Source of the DNA: a virus
IMG/VR virus record: IMGVR_UViG_3300037793_000039
Span: 1-27,996 of that record
Direction: 5' to 3' (one strand)
Length of the DNA stretch: 27,996 nt
The notes beneath the pieces are model-generated. The model worked only from the letters and a program-made list of their open reading frames with translations. It did no database searches and had not been told where the DNA came from. The translations under genes were made by a program, and so were the position numbers. How positions within the stretch are numbered: the first letter of the stretch is position 1; the number at the start of each line of letters is the position of its first letter. Positions 8,868 to 17,440 of the stretch are shown piece after piece.

Positions 8868-9473
8868 TTAATACAGGCTGCGGCCCTCCAGGGAGGTCAG
8901 CGTCGTGTCTCTCATCTGAGAGTCACCGGTGGCCTTGACGGTGTAGGCTAGCTCGATACCCCACAGGGTGATCTCGTTTGCGCCGGCACTGCCCAGGCCA
9001 TTGCATTCAACAGCCATATTCAAAAAGACATCGGTGGCAGCAAATATTCCGCCGGAGGTCTTCTGCCAGCTGGTTTTCTCCAGTGCATCTGCCGTGGCGG
9101 CAACCGCCAGCGCCGGGAAGGTCAACGAGGCATCCGGTGTCGCGGTCGATGCGGTCAAAGCTTGCAGTCCCAGCCCCTTTAAGGTCACGAGCCAGTCAGG
9201 ATTATCGGTATCGGTTGTAGAGTGGTTGAACCAAATGCGAGCGGCCAGCGGCATGTCACGATCCAGATCGTAAGGGATCTTCAATAGATCGTGAATGGCG
9301 TCACCGGCTGCGGCGACCTGGAGGCCAGCGAGTTGGGCTGCGGCGACAGGCTCTTGGTAAATGGCAGCGCCAGCACCAAGGGCTGCTTGTTGGGTCGCAT
9401 CCCAGCCGGCCATGTCCTGGACGGCCCGAAATAGTCTTTTTACATTCCATGCAATAGCTTTGTCTTTTATCAT
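8868..9473 (-). CDS. Putative second head / structural protein, 201 aa
   Basis: I place the start at MIKDKAIAWN because AAGGAG lies 8 bp upstream; the frame stays open further upstream without a comparable site. The protein is Ala- and Thr-rich with alternating strands (PLAARIWFNHS, then LTFPALAVAATADA, then GANEITLWGIELAYTV), which suggests a beta-sandwich. It follows the major capsid gene directly, the usual place for a decoration or minor head protein. No catalytic residues can be seen. Alternative: a capsid-associated fibre base or tail-tube-like protein. Confidence 0.65.
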   Translation of the reverse strand: MIKDKAIAWNVKRLFRAVQDMAGWDATQQAALGAGAAIYQEPVAAAQLAGLQVAAAGDAIHDLLKIPYDLDRDMPLAARIWFNHSTTDTDNPDWLVTLKGLGLQALTASTATPDASLTFPALAVAATADALEKTSWQKTSGGIFAATDVFLNMAVECNGLGSAGANEITLWGIELAYTVKATGDSQMRDTTLTSLEGRSLY

Positions 9474-9536
9474 GTGAATTGCTCCTTGATAGTTAGCCCC
9501 TGCCGTTTCGAGCAGGATACTTGGAGGGTTAAAGGC

Positions 9537-9561
9537 CGAGGGGCGGCAAGTGTGCCCCTCG
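9537..9561 (-). terminator. GC-rich hairpin after the major capsid gene
   Basis: CGAGGGGC (9537-9544) and GCCCCTCG (9554-9561) are perfect 8-bp inverted repeats with a 9-bp loop. On the minus strand the stem is followed by GCCTTTAA, a poor U-run, so it may act as a weak terminator or as an mRNA-stabilising hairpin after the capsid gene. It sits in the 161-bp gap between the capsid gene and the next head gene, one of the larger gaps in the virion block. Confidence 0.5.
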
Positions 9562-9634
9562 ACCATTGAAAAGGAGGATAAGAATACTATGGTAAACGGC
9601 CCCCACGCGGTTTTAAGGCGCTAAGCCGATATAC

Positions 9635-10948
9635 CTACGAGTACAGGCCAGGCTCCACCAGGTCTTTGACCAGCACCAGGCTATTGCGGTCTTCGGTTCC
9701 CAGGTTGGTATACAACCTCAAAAACTGATCCCACTCATCGTAGCCGGCACGTTGGTGGATTTGCTGGTCCAGGTTGCCCCAGCCGATCGGGGTCATCTCG
9801 AATTTCTCGATGGCGCCGTCCGGATGAAGGAATATCCGCCCCGGGGTTGCCAGCGGATCGATGACCATGCGGATGCTGCCGTCGCCGGCTGCAAACGTCA
9901 GCTCTTCGTAACCGCCTTTGAACGTGCCAGGTGAAAAGCGCACATCCGGAGCGAGTTGGTTAAAATATTTCCTGCGCTGACCCAGGCCCATTCTCATGAC
10001 CCCAGGCTTTTTACCGGCGCGAACTCGCATGACATCCACGGCCTGCAGCAGCAGATCGAGGCTGAGCTCACGGTCAACGCCGGAGTTGCCCAGGATACCG
10101 GCTCTCCAGCGAGGATATGAGGCCACCGTGATGTCTTCGAACGAGGCCAAAAGCGTGCCGTCATCGAAGATACCGTCTAAGCCCGTGATCTCAACGGGGG
10201 TGTCGGTGGTGGCAAACGCGGCATCACGAGCACCGTAGCGCACCATTTGACTGGCGGCCGGGATCGTACCGGTGCCCACTGTATACGTGCGAGCGGCAAC
10301 CAACGGGTGAAGGGCCTGAAAGTCAGTGCTGAGGGCCTCCATGGTAATGGTCTTGGTTACCGGGTTGATGGATTGAATGCGCTGCGCCACCACATTTTGG
10401 TCGACGGCGCCGGCACTGTTGTAGAAGTCAACGATCATTCCCTCGATCGCCCGCATGACGCCCAGGCTGTTGTCACAGACAACGTCATAGGCCGAGCCGG
10501 TAGCTGGGGTGGCAACCGCGGAATTGTAAGCAATCAGACCGAAGCCATCGCCCCAGGCCTGACGGTTCATGTCATTGACAAGTGCGGTGTAGATATCGTC
10601 GACGGCATCGGCCAGGCCATCGACAAAGGCCGCCGGATCGCTCTTGGCGGCTTCGATCATGGGACCGGTCAACCGGAGCGTACCGTAGATGTATCGCGGC
10701 AGCACCGTCGCATTGTCATACTTGCCCGCCAACGGCTGCGGCAACGGGCTTGATTCCGCCCGCGCCCCAATGCCCTGCGCCCGCGCATAGCGGATCGCAA
10801 ACTTGTAGCCGAGCCCCCGCGGCGACCGGTTGCTTCGGGGAAACTGGTTATAGGTGAGCTGTTCATCGGCAAACTGATTGCTGATGCCCGAGCCGTAAAC
10901 GGTTTTCAGCGTATCGCTGATGTTGGTAAGATCGTGGTAAGCACTCAT
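9635..10948 (-). CDS. Major capsid protein, 437 aa
   Basis: The protein starts MSAYHDLTNISDTLKTVYGS and has features of HK97-like phage capsid proteins: an N-terminal arm, a long alpha-rich middle (SDPAAFVDGLADAVDDIYTA, then LVNDMNRQAWGDG), and a C-terminal beta-rich part with IRMVIDPLATPGRIFLH, close to the common MVSDPLLPKG-type loop. It lies directly downstream of the scaffold gene, the standard capsid position. No capsid protease is seen next to it, so maturation by a separate scaffold, as in P22-like phages, is likely. Length is typical. I am confident in the capsid call, less in the exact subfamily. Confidence 0.85.
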   Translation of the reverse strand: MSAYHDLTNISDTLKTVYGSGISNQFADEQLTYNQFPRSNRSPRGLGYKFAIRYARAQGIGARAESSPLPQPLAGKYDNATVLPRYIYGTLRLTGPMIEAAKSDPAAFVDGLADAVDDIYTALVNDMNRQAWGDGFGLIAYNSAVATPATGSAYDVVCDNSLGVMRAIEGMIVDFYNSAGAVDQNVVAQRIQSINPVTKTITMEALSTDFQALHPLVAARTYTVGTGTIPAASQMVRYGARDAAFATTDTPVEITGLDGIFDDGTLLASFEDITVASYPRWRAGILGNSGVDRELSLDLLLQAVDVMRVRAGKKPGVMRMGLGQRRKYFNQLAPDVRFSPGTFKGGYEELTFAAGDGSIRMVIDPLATPGRIFLHPDGAIEKFEMTPIGWGNLDQQIHQRAGYDEWDQFLRLYTNLGTEDRNSLVLVKDLVEPGLYS

Positions 10949-10966
10949 GGAAAGACCCCTTATTTG

Positions 10967-11809
10967 TTAGCGCCGGCCAGGCGAGAGCGCATCGAGCAAC
11001 TGCTTTTTTGCGATCTCTCTGGCATCGCGCAGGTTTTTAGGTTGGACCTCTCCAGTGTCAGACCCTGGTTCAACGCCCCTGCTCATCGGGGGCAGCTTCC
11101 CACCGGTTTTATCAGATTCCACCGTGCGCCGGCCGTTCTTCTCGTAGTCCTCAATGATCGAATCCTTGAGGGCCTGGTAATCCTTGGCCGCGGTGTGAAT
11201 CAATTTGGTGATGCCTTTGCTGTCGGTAAGCTCGATGTCGTGGATGGGGTTGTTAACCCCTAAATACTTCTTCACGAATTTCGCCTCGGGTTTCGTAAGT
11301 CCTTCGAGGCCATCTACCGACTTGGACACATAGCTGTTGAAGTTATTAATGGCCTTGCGGTCTTCGGCCGCCTGGAGCCTTGCCTGCTCATCGAGCTGGC
11401 GCTCCTGGTCCCGCTTGTTGATCTCCCGCTCGAGCCTCTCGATGGTCTGCTCTGGAGTTTCGGTTTCACGCCGTTTGGATTCTTCTGCTCGCTGCCAGTC
11501 CGCTTTGATCTTGGCCAGGGCTTTCTTGTTGGCCAATAGCTCTTCGATATCTTCGGTCCCGAGTTTTTCTTTCAGACTCGATAGGTTTCCGATGAATTCA
11601 TCGAGCTCCTCAGCTGAACCAAGCTGGTACTTGTCGAGCAGGTCAGTGATTTGTTCCTGGGTCTTTCCGGACCCTGAACTGTCTTGGGGTTTTGCATCTG
11701 CATCCTTGCTTGCGGCACTATCGTCAGCTGGTTTGCCATCTGCCGATGCGCCATCGCCGGTCTTGTCTGTGACATCCGCTGTGGTGTCGTCTACTACCTC
11801 TGTGCCCAT
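10967..11809 (-). CDS. Scaffold protein, 280 aa
   Basis: An acidic, highly charged protein. The first 60 residues are low complexity (rich in Asp, Ala, Ser, Lys). A long helical and probably coiled-coil segment follows around residues 85-165 (IEELLANKKALAKIKADWQR and ERLEREINKRDQERQLDE), and the C-terminus is basic (REIAKKQLLDALSPGRR), the usual place where a scaffold binds the capsid. I choose the ATG at 11809 because GGAGGTGA lies just before it; an in-frame ATG four codons upstream lacks this site. It precedes the capsid gene and follows a terminator, so it probably opens a new transcription unit. No protease triad is visible. Confidence 0.8.
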   Translation of the reverse strand: MGTEVVDDTTADVTDKTGDGASADGKPADDSAASKDADAKPQDSSGSGKTQEQITDLLDKYQLGSAEELDEFIGNLSSLKEKLGTEDIEELLANKKALAKIKADWQRAEESKRRETETPEQTIERLEREINKRDQERQLDEQARLQAAEDRKAINNFNSYVSKSVDGLEGLTKPEAKFVKKYLGVNNPIHDIELTDSKGITKLIHTAAKDYQALKDSIIEDYEKNGRRTVESDKTGGKLPPMSRGVEPGSDTGEVQPKNLRDAREIAKKQLLDALSPGRR

Positions 11810-11875
11810 TGTCACCTCCATTTGATTGACTCAAGCGTCACTGGGGTTGCCACGTTACGCTGGAGCCATGACGAA

Positions 11876-11914
11876 AAAAAGGGATCCTCAAGGCGAGCTC
11901 GCGGATCCCTTTTT
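11876..11914 (-). terminator. Strong bidirectional intrinsic terminator
   Basis: A 12-bp perfect inverted repeat, AAAAAGGGATCC (11876-11887) and GGATCCCTTTTT (11903-11914), encloses a 15-bp loop that itself contains the palindrome GCGAGCTCGC. Both strands show a GC stem followed by a run of five or more T, so it can stop transcription in either direction. It separates the packaging genes from the scaffold-capsid genes, so a promoter for the virion operon is expected in 11822-11875, although I cannot recognise one there. Confidence 0.85.
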
Positions 11915-11983
11915 ATTCGTCGTTGGAACCGGCAGCCGCGGGCCAGGCGGGCCGGCAAGATTGTGAGTGTGTTTTTTTAGCCT

Positions 11984-12229
11984 CTAAACAGCTCTATGAA
12001 TCCCATACTCATATTGTGGCATTTGCTTGCCAGGAAATTGTTTCGGGTCCATATAAACCTTTTTTGTCGGTTTATACAGGCCGACGATGACCTCTTTGAG
12101 ACTGTGCTTGTCGAAGACCGGAACCTTGCGGCAGAATTTCGGCTCAACTCGCAAGATAACGCCAATCAAATACGCACGCTTCTCGTGAGAATATAAAAAG
12201 TTTTTGCGTCGGTTTATTTCAACCTTCAC
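11984..12229 (-). CDS. Small basic hypothetical protein, 81 aa
   Basis: I take the GTG at 12229 as start because it overlaps the stop of the previous gene as GTGA, a standard coupled junction. The protein is Lys- and Arg-rich (KVEINRRKNFLYSHEKRAYL) with a beta-strand pattern (VGLYKPTKKVYM). It has no membrane segment. It is the last gene before the strong terminator at 11876-11914. Function unknown; nucleic-acid binding is possible from charge only. Confidence 0.6.
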   Translation of the reverse strand: MKVEINRRKNFLYSHEKRAYLIGVILRVEPKFCRKVPVFDKHSLKEVIVGLYKPTKKVYMDPKQFPGKQMPQYEYGIHRAV

Positions 12230-12414
12230 GCCGCAGCCTCTCGTTTTTCTTTGCAAATGGCTTTTTCAAACATCTCGAGGCGAAGTGTCGCGTTGCGGCA
12301 GGGCCGATCCGGCAGGCCGTACTCGCAGAACAGGCCCCATTTTTTAAAGCCGCGGCATTTATCCTGTTGATACATATTGCATACACATTGGGCAGTGAAT
12401 CTTATCTCGCGCAT
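12226..12414 (-). CDS. Small Cys-rich protein, 62 aa
   Basis: A compact protein with five Cys spread as CVCNMYQQDKC ... FCEYGLPDRPC ... C, compatible with a small metal-binding fold. It starts six bases after the portal stop, within a short gap, and its stop overlaps the next gene start. Several small Cys-rich genes in this genome flank packaging genes; their functions are unknown. Confidence 0.55.
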   Translation of the reverse strand: MREIRFTAQCVCNMYQQDKCRGFKKWGLFCEYGLPDRPCRNATLRLEMFEKAICKEKREAAA

Positions 12415-12419
12415 TATCG

Positions 12420-14597
12420 CTACATCCCTGGCACCGCGCCCTGACCCTCCCCTGCCGATGGCGCGATATCTTGCGGTATGTTGGGTGGCTGCGTAGCCTC
12501 AGTCATGGCGGCTTGTGCTTGCGCAGCTCGCTGCTGCTCCTCGAGCATCTGCAACTCCATCATGCTTTTGTGCTCCTGGGCATGGCCAACCAAAATAGCC
12601 TTTGCCTCATCGCTTAAATTCCGGAACTCAGGGCTTAACAAAAACTTGCGATGCACCTCAAAGTGTACCATGTGATCGTCGAAAACAAAAAGCTCATCTT
12701 CGGAGAGCACCACCGGCTCGGCAACCGTGGGATCGGTCATTGCCATCTCTTGCACTTCTTCGGGCGGCAGACCGGCGGTGATTGGATTGGCGATCGACAA
12801 AAAAACGCCCGGGATGATAGGCACCTCCTGCTCGCCAATACGGGTATTGATCTTAACAATCTCAAAGCCGTCCTCTTCGGTGTTGGCCACCATGGTGTTT
12901 TCCATCGAGGCCCGCTCCAGGTCAACGGAGGTTTTATCCCGGAATCCGGACAGCCCCATGCGCTTTAGCAGCTCGTCGCGGAACTCGGGCTCCAGCTCGC
13001 TTTGAGAGCTGAAAAAGCCGACCTTGACCAGCTCCAACATCATTTGCGTTTGCCCCACCCGGGTAGAGGCCAACCCGCTGGCCAGCTCCAGGCGCACATC
13101 GGTGTTGTCTCTCAGATCTGCCGATTTGAAGGCCCTGACCTCAACACCATGGCCGCGGCCGCTGACCTTGATCATGCGCTCATCGGTGTAAATATCGGAG
13201 GCCAATATGATGCGCTTGCGATATGTCCTTTTGTGGGACCGAAAAAACCTGGTGATATCGGGGAAGTGTCCTTGCTCGGCCGCATCTCTTAATATGTCGA
13301 CCATGATGCCGGAGGCGTTTCCAGTTGGCGCATTGCCCCTGAGCACATTTTTGGGGTCGCCGGCGACATCCTGGATCGAGGCCCTGTGGATCGCTCGTTC
13401 CTCGAGCACTTGCTGTGGATACGGAGTGCCGGCCTCAATCGATGGTTTCTGCCCGCCACTGGTCAGTGGGTCATAGCGGATCACCAGCAGATGCTGGCCA
13501 TCGGCGGTGCTGCGCTTTATCCTCGCCGAGGATCCCAAAAAGACAATCGGCCTGGCCAGAGATTTCCGGTTCATTTCCAGGTCGCGATCGATCTCGTTGA
13601 TCGTGTTCTGCGGGCTGATTAAATCATCGACCGCGGAATCCGGCCAGAAGCGACCGGGCACATAATGATAGCGGTAGTCGGTGGCTGTGTAGTACCAGGC
13701 CACAGTGCCCTGGGATTTTTGGACAGGAATCGGCAGCCGATCAACGCTGAACGCCAGCGTGTCACCGGTGACCCCTACATACCTGCCGTTCGGATAGCTC
13801 TTGCAGGGCGCGAACTCGAACTCCTTGAAGATCACCTGGTCGTCTTCTTCGTCGCTGAACTCGACCATGTTCTCATAGCCGGTGCCCTTCCAGGGGCTCA
13901 CGGTGGCCACCAGCTTGGCCAGCTTCTTCTCGTAATTGATGACCGGTTCGTCTTTGGCGTCTTTATTGACCTTGATTTTGAAGGTGTCCTCGACCCACTC
14001 GCGATCCTTCAGGCTTTTAAACCCGATCCAGGGCTTGAGCATTATGTCGTCGCCCACTGCAGGACATGTGAAGTTAAATGGCGACCAGTTGAAACTGCAT
14101 ACCTCGCTTTGCTTGGTCGGCTCGCCGGTCTTCGGATCCAGGCCCCACTCATTGTCAGCAACCACCGGGATAGTGCGCATCAACCCCAGGCCGCATAAGA
14201 TCATCCAAACGGCAACCTTTTCTGTTTCATCGCGAAACGCCTCGTCGTTTTCTGCATCCATGTGGCGCAGCAAAAACTCCCCCATCTTGCTTGCGTCCCG
14301 GTCCTCCTGGTCCATAGAGTTGGGCCATATTTTTACGCTAAAATCTTTATTGAGTATGAGGGCTTTCATGCTTCGGACATGGTCGCGGATGATATTTGAG
14401 ACCGGTGTGGGGGCGAGCTCAGTGGGCTTGATGCGGCGAAAGGTGCCAGTGCTGATGATCCAGTCCAGCCACTGCTCGCCGACATAATAGAGCACATTGC
14501 GGAACCAGGTGCGCTCTCGAATCACAATGCTTGGATCTTTGATACGGCTGAACGAATCGTTTGCCAGCCGTATCAGCTGCTGATCGGTGTGTCTCAT
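12420..14597 (-). CDS. Portal protein, P22-like, 725 aa
   Basis: The length of 725 residues equals that of P22 gp1, and the middle contains the characteristic segment FWPDSAVDDLISPQNTINEI followed by DRDLEMNRKSLARP, seen in portal proteins of podoviruses. The portal is a dodecameric ring at one capsid vertex through which DNA is packaged and released. The C-terminal 80 residues are helical and Gln/Ala-rich (MMELQMLEEQQRAAQAQAAM), consistent with a barrel or crown extension. The ATG overlaps the stop of the upstream 53-codon gene as ATGA. It lies downstream of the large terminase and upstream of the scaffold, though six small genes are interspersed. Confidence 0.85.
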   Translation of the reverse strand: MRHTDQQLIRLANDSFSRIKDPSIVIRERTWFRNVLYYVGEQWLDWIISTGTFRRIKPTELAPTPVSNIIRDHVRSMKALILNKDFSVKIWPNSMDQEDRDASKMGEFLLRHMDAENDEAFRDETEKVAVWMILCGLGLMRTIPVVADNEWGLDPKTGEPTKQSEVCSFNWSPFNFTCPAVGDDIMLKPWIGFKSLKDREWVEDTFKIKVNKDAKDEPVINYEKKLAKLVATVSPWKGTGYENMVEFSDEEDDQVIFKEFEFAPCKSYPNGRYVGVTGDTLAFSVDRLPIPVQKSQGTVAWYYTATDYRYHYVPGRFWPDSAVDDLISPQNTINEIDRDLEMNRKSLARPIVFLGSSARIKRSTADGQHLLVIRYDPLTSGGQKPSIEAGTPYPQQVLEERAIHRASIQDVAGDPKNVLRGNAPTGNASGIMVDILRDAAEQGHFPDITRFFRSHKRTYRKRIILASDIYTDERMIKVSGRGHGVEVRAFKSADLRDNTDVRLELASGLASTRVGQTQMMLELVKVGFFSSQSELEPEFRDELLKRMGLSGFRDKTSVDLERASMENTMVANTEEDGFEIVKINTRIGEQEVPIIPGVFLSIANPITAGLPPEEVQEMAMTDPTVAEPVVLSEDELFVFDDHMVHFEVHRKFLLSPEFRNLSDEAKAILVGHAQEHKSMMELQMLEEQQRAAQAQAAMTEATQPPNIPQDIAPSAGEGQGAVPGM

Positions 14598-14755
14598 CGG
14601 CGAGCTCTCCTTTTAGATGGCGTCCAGCCGTGATCAAGTGCGTTTAAAAGCCGCTGCTGTGCTTTTGCCTTCCGGAGAGTGGTGCCTTTTGAGTGGGTTT
14701 GATTGGGTGTTGAGACTTGGTATCGTGAGCCGCGTTTGCGGATCTTTGCCGGCAT
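14594..14755 (-). CDS. Small basic protein upstream of portal, 53 aa
   Basis: A short, very basic protein starting MPAKIRKRGSRYQVSTPNQT and ending KRRARR. A GGGAG ribosome site lies about 5 bp before its ATG, and its TGA overlaps the portal ATG (ATGA), so the two are likely co-translated. Short proteins of this type (MPAKI-R-K-G start, KGTT middle, LLNALDHGW end) are common next to phage head genes; no function is known to me. Confidence 0.7.
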   Translation of the reverse strand: MPAKIRKRGSRYQVSTPNQTHSKGTTLRKAKAQQRLLNALDHGWTPSKRRARR

Positions 14756-14774
14756 AGCTCTCCCTTTGCTTGCT

Positions 14775-15053
14775 TTAAGCTACTCGGACCCGATCGCTTG
14801 CGGACTCACCGCCGACAGCTCCGAAGACCTCTTCGGCGTCAATCCCTTCTTGGGTCAATTTGTCTACCGCGTCAGCTACAGTAACCGGTGCGCTGCGGCG
14901 GGTCAATCTTTTTACGTTGGCATATTCAATGGCATCGCGTGACATCAGGCGATCGATGAGGTCTCGCTCCCTGCTATCGAACACTCGTTGTCGCCAGACA
15001 ATGAAGGCCAGTGTTGCGAATAATACAATGCACAGAATGATTTCGTCAATCAT
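14775..15053 (-). CDS. Single-pass membrane protein, 92 aa
   Basis: Residues 5-22 (EIILCIVLFATLAFIVWR) form an N-terminal membrane anchor followed by a charged helical domain and an acidic C-terminus. I choose the ATG at 15053 with GAGAAAGG upstream rather than a TTG two codons earlier. It is adjacent to another one-pass protein (15056-15253). Such pairs can be lysis components such as holin or spanin, but no peptidoglycan hydrolase is present in the window, so this remains open. Confidence 0.6.
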   Translation of the reverse strand: MIDEIILCIVLFATLAFIVWRQRVFDSRERDLIDRLMSRDAIEYANVKRLTRRSAPVTVADAVDKLTQEGIDAEEVFGAVGGESASDRVRVA

Positions 15054-15055
15054 TT

Positions 15056-15253
15056 TCAACCTTTCTCAATGCCCCCGGGCTTCTCCAAAGTTTGCTTTGC
15101 GCTCCAAGCTTTCTCGAGCCGCTCGGCCTTGACTTTATAAGTGTTGATGGCAGCGATCACCTTCTTTCGCCACCGCCGGAAATAAAGAACCGTTCCAATA
15201 ATGCCTACCGTTGTTCCTGCGAAAAATGCTGCGGAGATCCATCCCCAATCCAT
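15056..15253 (-). CDS. Single-pass membrane protein with basic helix, 65 aa
   Basis: The protein starts MDWGWISAAFFAGTTVGIIG, giving a membrane segment at about residues 4-24, then RRWRKK and a charged helix (INTYKVKAERLEKAWSAKQT). Positive charges after the segment favour a cytoplasmic C-terminus. A GGGGGTG site precedes the ATG. It ends 2 bp before the next membrane-protein gene, so the two are tightly coupled. An i-spanin or holin-like role is possible but unproven. Confidence 0.65.
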   Translation of the reverse strand: MDWGWISAAFFAGTTVGIIGTVLYFRRWRKKVIAAINTYKVKAERLEKAWSAKQTLEKPGGIEKG

Positions 15254-15269
15254 ATCGCACCCCCTTTTT

Positions 15270-15569
15270 TTAAGCCGGTTTACTGCCATCAAATAGAAAG
15301 TGATACGTGTATTCAGACAATTTGTGATCGCCGCACCAGTCGGTGTTATAGACCACCGGCCAGCCGCGCAGCGTTGGTGCATGGCGCCTGCAGCGGCCGA
15401 GATCGTAGTGTATCGGCGGTATCCCCAATCTCGGGGGATGCTCCTGGCTCTGTGCTTCAGGTGCGGCGCCCCCCATCGAATACTCCGGCACCTGCTTGGG
15501 CACAAAAAATCTGCATGTTTTGCAAATCATTCGCGACAGTCGATCTCCCCAGTTGTCATGAATTTCCAT
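15270..15569 (-). CDS. Small zinc-binding-type protein, 99 aa
   Basis: The protein has a CKTC pair at the N-terminus followed by FF, then GRCRRHAP, then WPVV and DWCGDHK. This spacing (C-x2-C, C, C with a nearby His) is typical of a small phage zinc-ribbon-like family found in many genomes, usually of unknown function. The start is supported by AAGGAG about 7 bp upstream. It sits between the large terminase and portal genes with other small proteins. Confidence 0.7.
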   Translation of the reverse strand: MEIHDNWGDRLSRMICKTCRFFVPKQVPEYSMGGAAPEAQSQEHPPRLGIPPIHYDLGRCRRHAPTLRGWPVVYNTDWCGDHKLSEYTYHFLFDGSKPA

Positions 15570-15590
15570 GGCTCTCTCCTTTCTTTGTTC

Positions 15591-15908
15591 TCATTTTACC
15601 AGGCTATTCACCCAGTGGTTAAATGACGCCCTGGTCCGCTGTCGCTCCTCGAGCGTATCGAATTCGTTCTCCAGGCTGCGCGGCTTCCATCCGGCCAGCG
15701 AACACAGGATCGCCATGCCCTCAAAATACCTGCTGCAATGATGAATCAACACAACGGCCCTGCAGATCCGCTGTTGTACAGACCAGGGCACATCTATTCG
15801 GCCCTTTACCTTGGCGCTGTTCTTGACCAGGGTTTTGAGCTCTTTTGTCTCAACATCAAACAGCCTCTCGATTTGCTGCGTGTGCTCATCTTCGTAGGCA
15901 TCCATCAT
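15591..15908 (-). CDS. Hypothetical helical protein, 105 aa
   Basis: The start ATGATGG overlaps the TGA stop of the large terminase, with GGGAGGAAC directly upstream, so either of two adjacent ATGs (15908 or 15905) may be used. The sequence is mostly helical and charged (EHTQQIERLFDVETKELKTL) with one hydrophobic patch containing Cys and His (VVLIHHCSRYF). No signal or membrane segment. Close coupling to the terminase suggests a packaging-related or accessory role, unproven. Confidence 0.6.
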   Translation of the reverse strand: MMDAYEDEHTQQIERLFDVETKELKTLVKNSAKVKGRIDVPWSVQQRICRAVVLIHHCSRYFEGMAILCSLAGWKPRSLENEFDTLEERQRTRASFNHWVNSLVK

Positions 15909-17437
15909 AGTTCCTCCCACCCCTGCTCAGAGGATAGATCATTATCAACAGTGGCAAAGCTGCTCTCGAGCCGGCGTTTTTCATCCCATGCAGCCTTTGC
16001 GGCCGGCTCAAGCTGCGCCTCTTTGGCTGCGATCTTTGCGGCGTTTATCTCAGCAGCGATGGCCTCAACATCCAGGTTGATCGGCCTGGCCATGCACAAC
16101 AGCGACGCCTCGTCATAGCAATGATCCTCGAGATCGGTGTCGACATCTTCCACGTTGTGCTCATCGTGGGTCAGCGCCGGCACCGTCCGGATGAAATCTG
16201 CGCAAGTCTCATAAACCACCATCATCGGCATCCCCTCGCTGCCATCGGGATTCACCGGGATGCGCAAGCGCTCATGGAATTGGCGAACTTTAAGTGTGCG
16301 GTTCGGATCGCCTTTTTGCAAGTTGATTATGCCGCATCCGGCAAAAACCTCAGCCGTGCTTTTGCCCTGGCCGCCACCCTGGTAGTCGGGTTTTTTATTC
16401 CAGCAGTCAGGCGAGAGAATGTGGACAACCTTGTCCTTGATGCCCTCTTCTTCTTCAATGCGGTTGATGTGACCGGCAATGACGGTATCGGTCTCGCGGG
16501 TGCCGGTGTTTGGCTGCCCGCCTGGCATCTGGCCGTATCGTTCGCGAAATCGATAGAAGCGGCCATCAGCATCCACCCACCACCAGCCTATCGAGTACGG
16601 TGCGCCGAAGCCCCAATCCATCGTCATGTAAAGCGGTGCTCCGTGGGGAATGGGTCGCGGTTTAATCACATGGTGACGGTGAGAAAAGAGAAACATTTGT
16701 CCGATAAAGATATCCCAGTTGCCGGTTTTATAAGCCGATCGCCAGGGCTCTGGCAGGTTGTTCAGCCTGACGATGTACCCGGGGTCAACGCGATTTAATA
16801 TCGGGTTGTCCTCGAGCAGCCCGGGAATGTACTGCCTGAGCATCGGTGGCGCATCCGGATTGCTGACATCTGGCGGCGCCCGCTTGAGCTCATAGGGGCG
16901 AGCGAAACTTATCCAGCGCTCTTTGACCCACTGGTGACCGACGTTGCCTGGGTTGGTGGCGCAATAGACCCCTGGAACCTTGTGCTTAAATTCCGGCGGG
17001 ACGTCCAAAGTGCAGCGCACGCGGCCGTACAGATAATTGTAGATCCACGCGGTGAATGTGGTGAGCTCATCTATTAAAAGCACGTGGATCTCGGCGCCCT
17101 GGTAGGCGAACACATTTTTTTCGTGTTGGCAATGGCAGAAGTGAAACATTGCCCCATTGAAAAACTCCCAACGCTTCTCGGCCTTGTTGTATGAGGCCAG
17201 GCTGGTCGGAAATTCCAGCCAGCTCTGCAGAATGTGATTATGCTCCAGCTCGGGGTAGGTCCGCCGAAAGAGAAAGACCTGGAGGTTTGGAATCTTCACG
17301 CACCAGCGCAAGCCCTCTTGGCGCAGCGAATGACTTTTGCCGGGTCCCGCAGCCCCGCCGAATAAAATTTCGTTTGCCGGAGAGCTGTGGAGCTGAGCTT
17401 GTTTCGGTTGTGGGTTGTAGGCCAGCCGTACGTCCAA
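15905..17437 (-). CDS. terL: Terminase large subunit, 510 aa
   Basis: The ATPase domain shows a Walker A variant GGAAGPGKS at residues 27-35 and Walker B VLLIDE at about 119-124, followed by LTTF. A C-terminal nuclease domain of the RNase H-like type is indicated by YMTMDWGFGAPYSIGWWW (an Asp after a beta strand) and by later acidic residues near LSPDCW and YDEASLL. Together these motors pump DNA through the portal and cut concatemers. Length is normal for the family. The start lies 3 bp after the stop of a small Cys protein, and the gene follows the small terminase, as usual. Confidence 0.93.
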   Translation of the reverse strand: MDVRLAYNPQPKQAQLHSSPANEILFGGAAGPGKSHSLRQEGLRWCVKIPNLQVFLFRRTYPELEHNHILQSWLEFPTSLASYNKAEKRWEFFNGAMFHFCHCQHEKNVFAYQGAEIHVLLIDELTTFTAWIYNYLYGRVRCTLDVPPEFKHKVPGVYCATNPGNVGHQWVKERWISFARPYELKRAPPDVSNPDAPPMLRQYIPGLLEDNPILNRVDPGYIVRLNNLPEPWRSAYKTGNWDIFIGQMFLFSHRHHVIKPRPIPHGAPLYMTMDWGFGAPYSIGWWWVDADGRFYRFRERYGQMPGGQPNTGTRETDTVIAGHINRIEEEEGIKDKVVHILSPDCWNKKPDYQGGGQGKSTAEVFAGCGIINLQKGDPNRTLKVRQFHERLRIPVNPDGSEGMPMMVVYETCADFIRTVPALTHDEHNVEDVDTDLEDHCYDEASLLCMARPINLDVEAIAAEINAAKIAAKEAQLEPAAKAAWDEKRRLESSFATVDNDLSSEQGWEEL

Positions 17438-17440
17438 GCC

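Noticed and set aside
9570-9624. Plus-strand 11-codon ORF with a perfect AAAGGAGG site
   Set aside because: Spacing of 11 bp is long, the peptide (MVNGPHAVLRR) is tiny, and it lies opposite the transcription direction with no promoter; probably chance.
15254-15505. Upstream extension of the 65-aa membrane protein to 149 aa
   Set aside because: The extension overlaps the well-supported zinc-type gene in another frame, has no ribosome site, and its composition is shadow-like.
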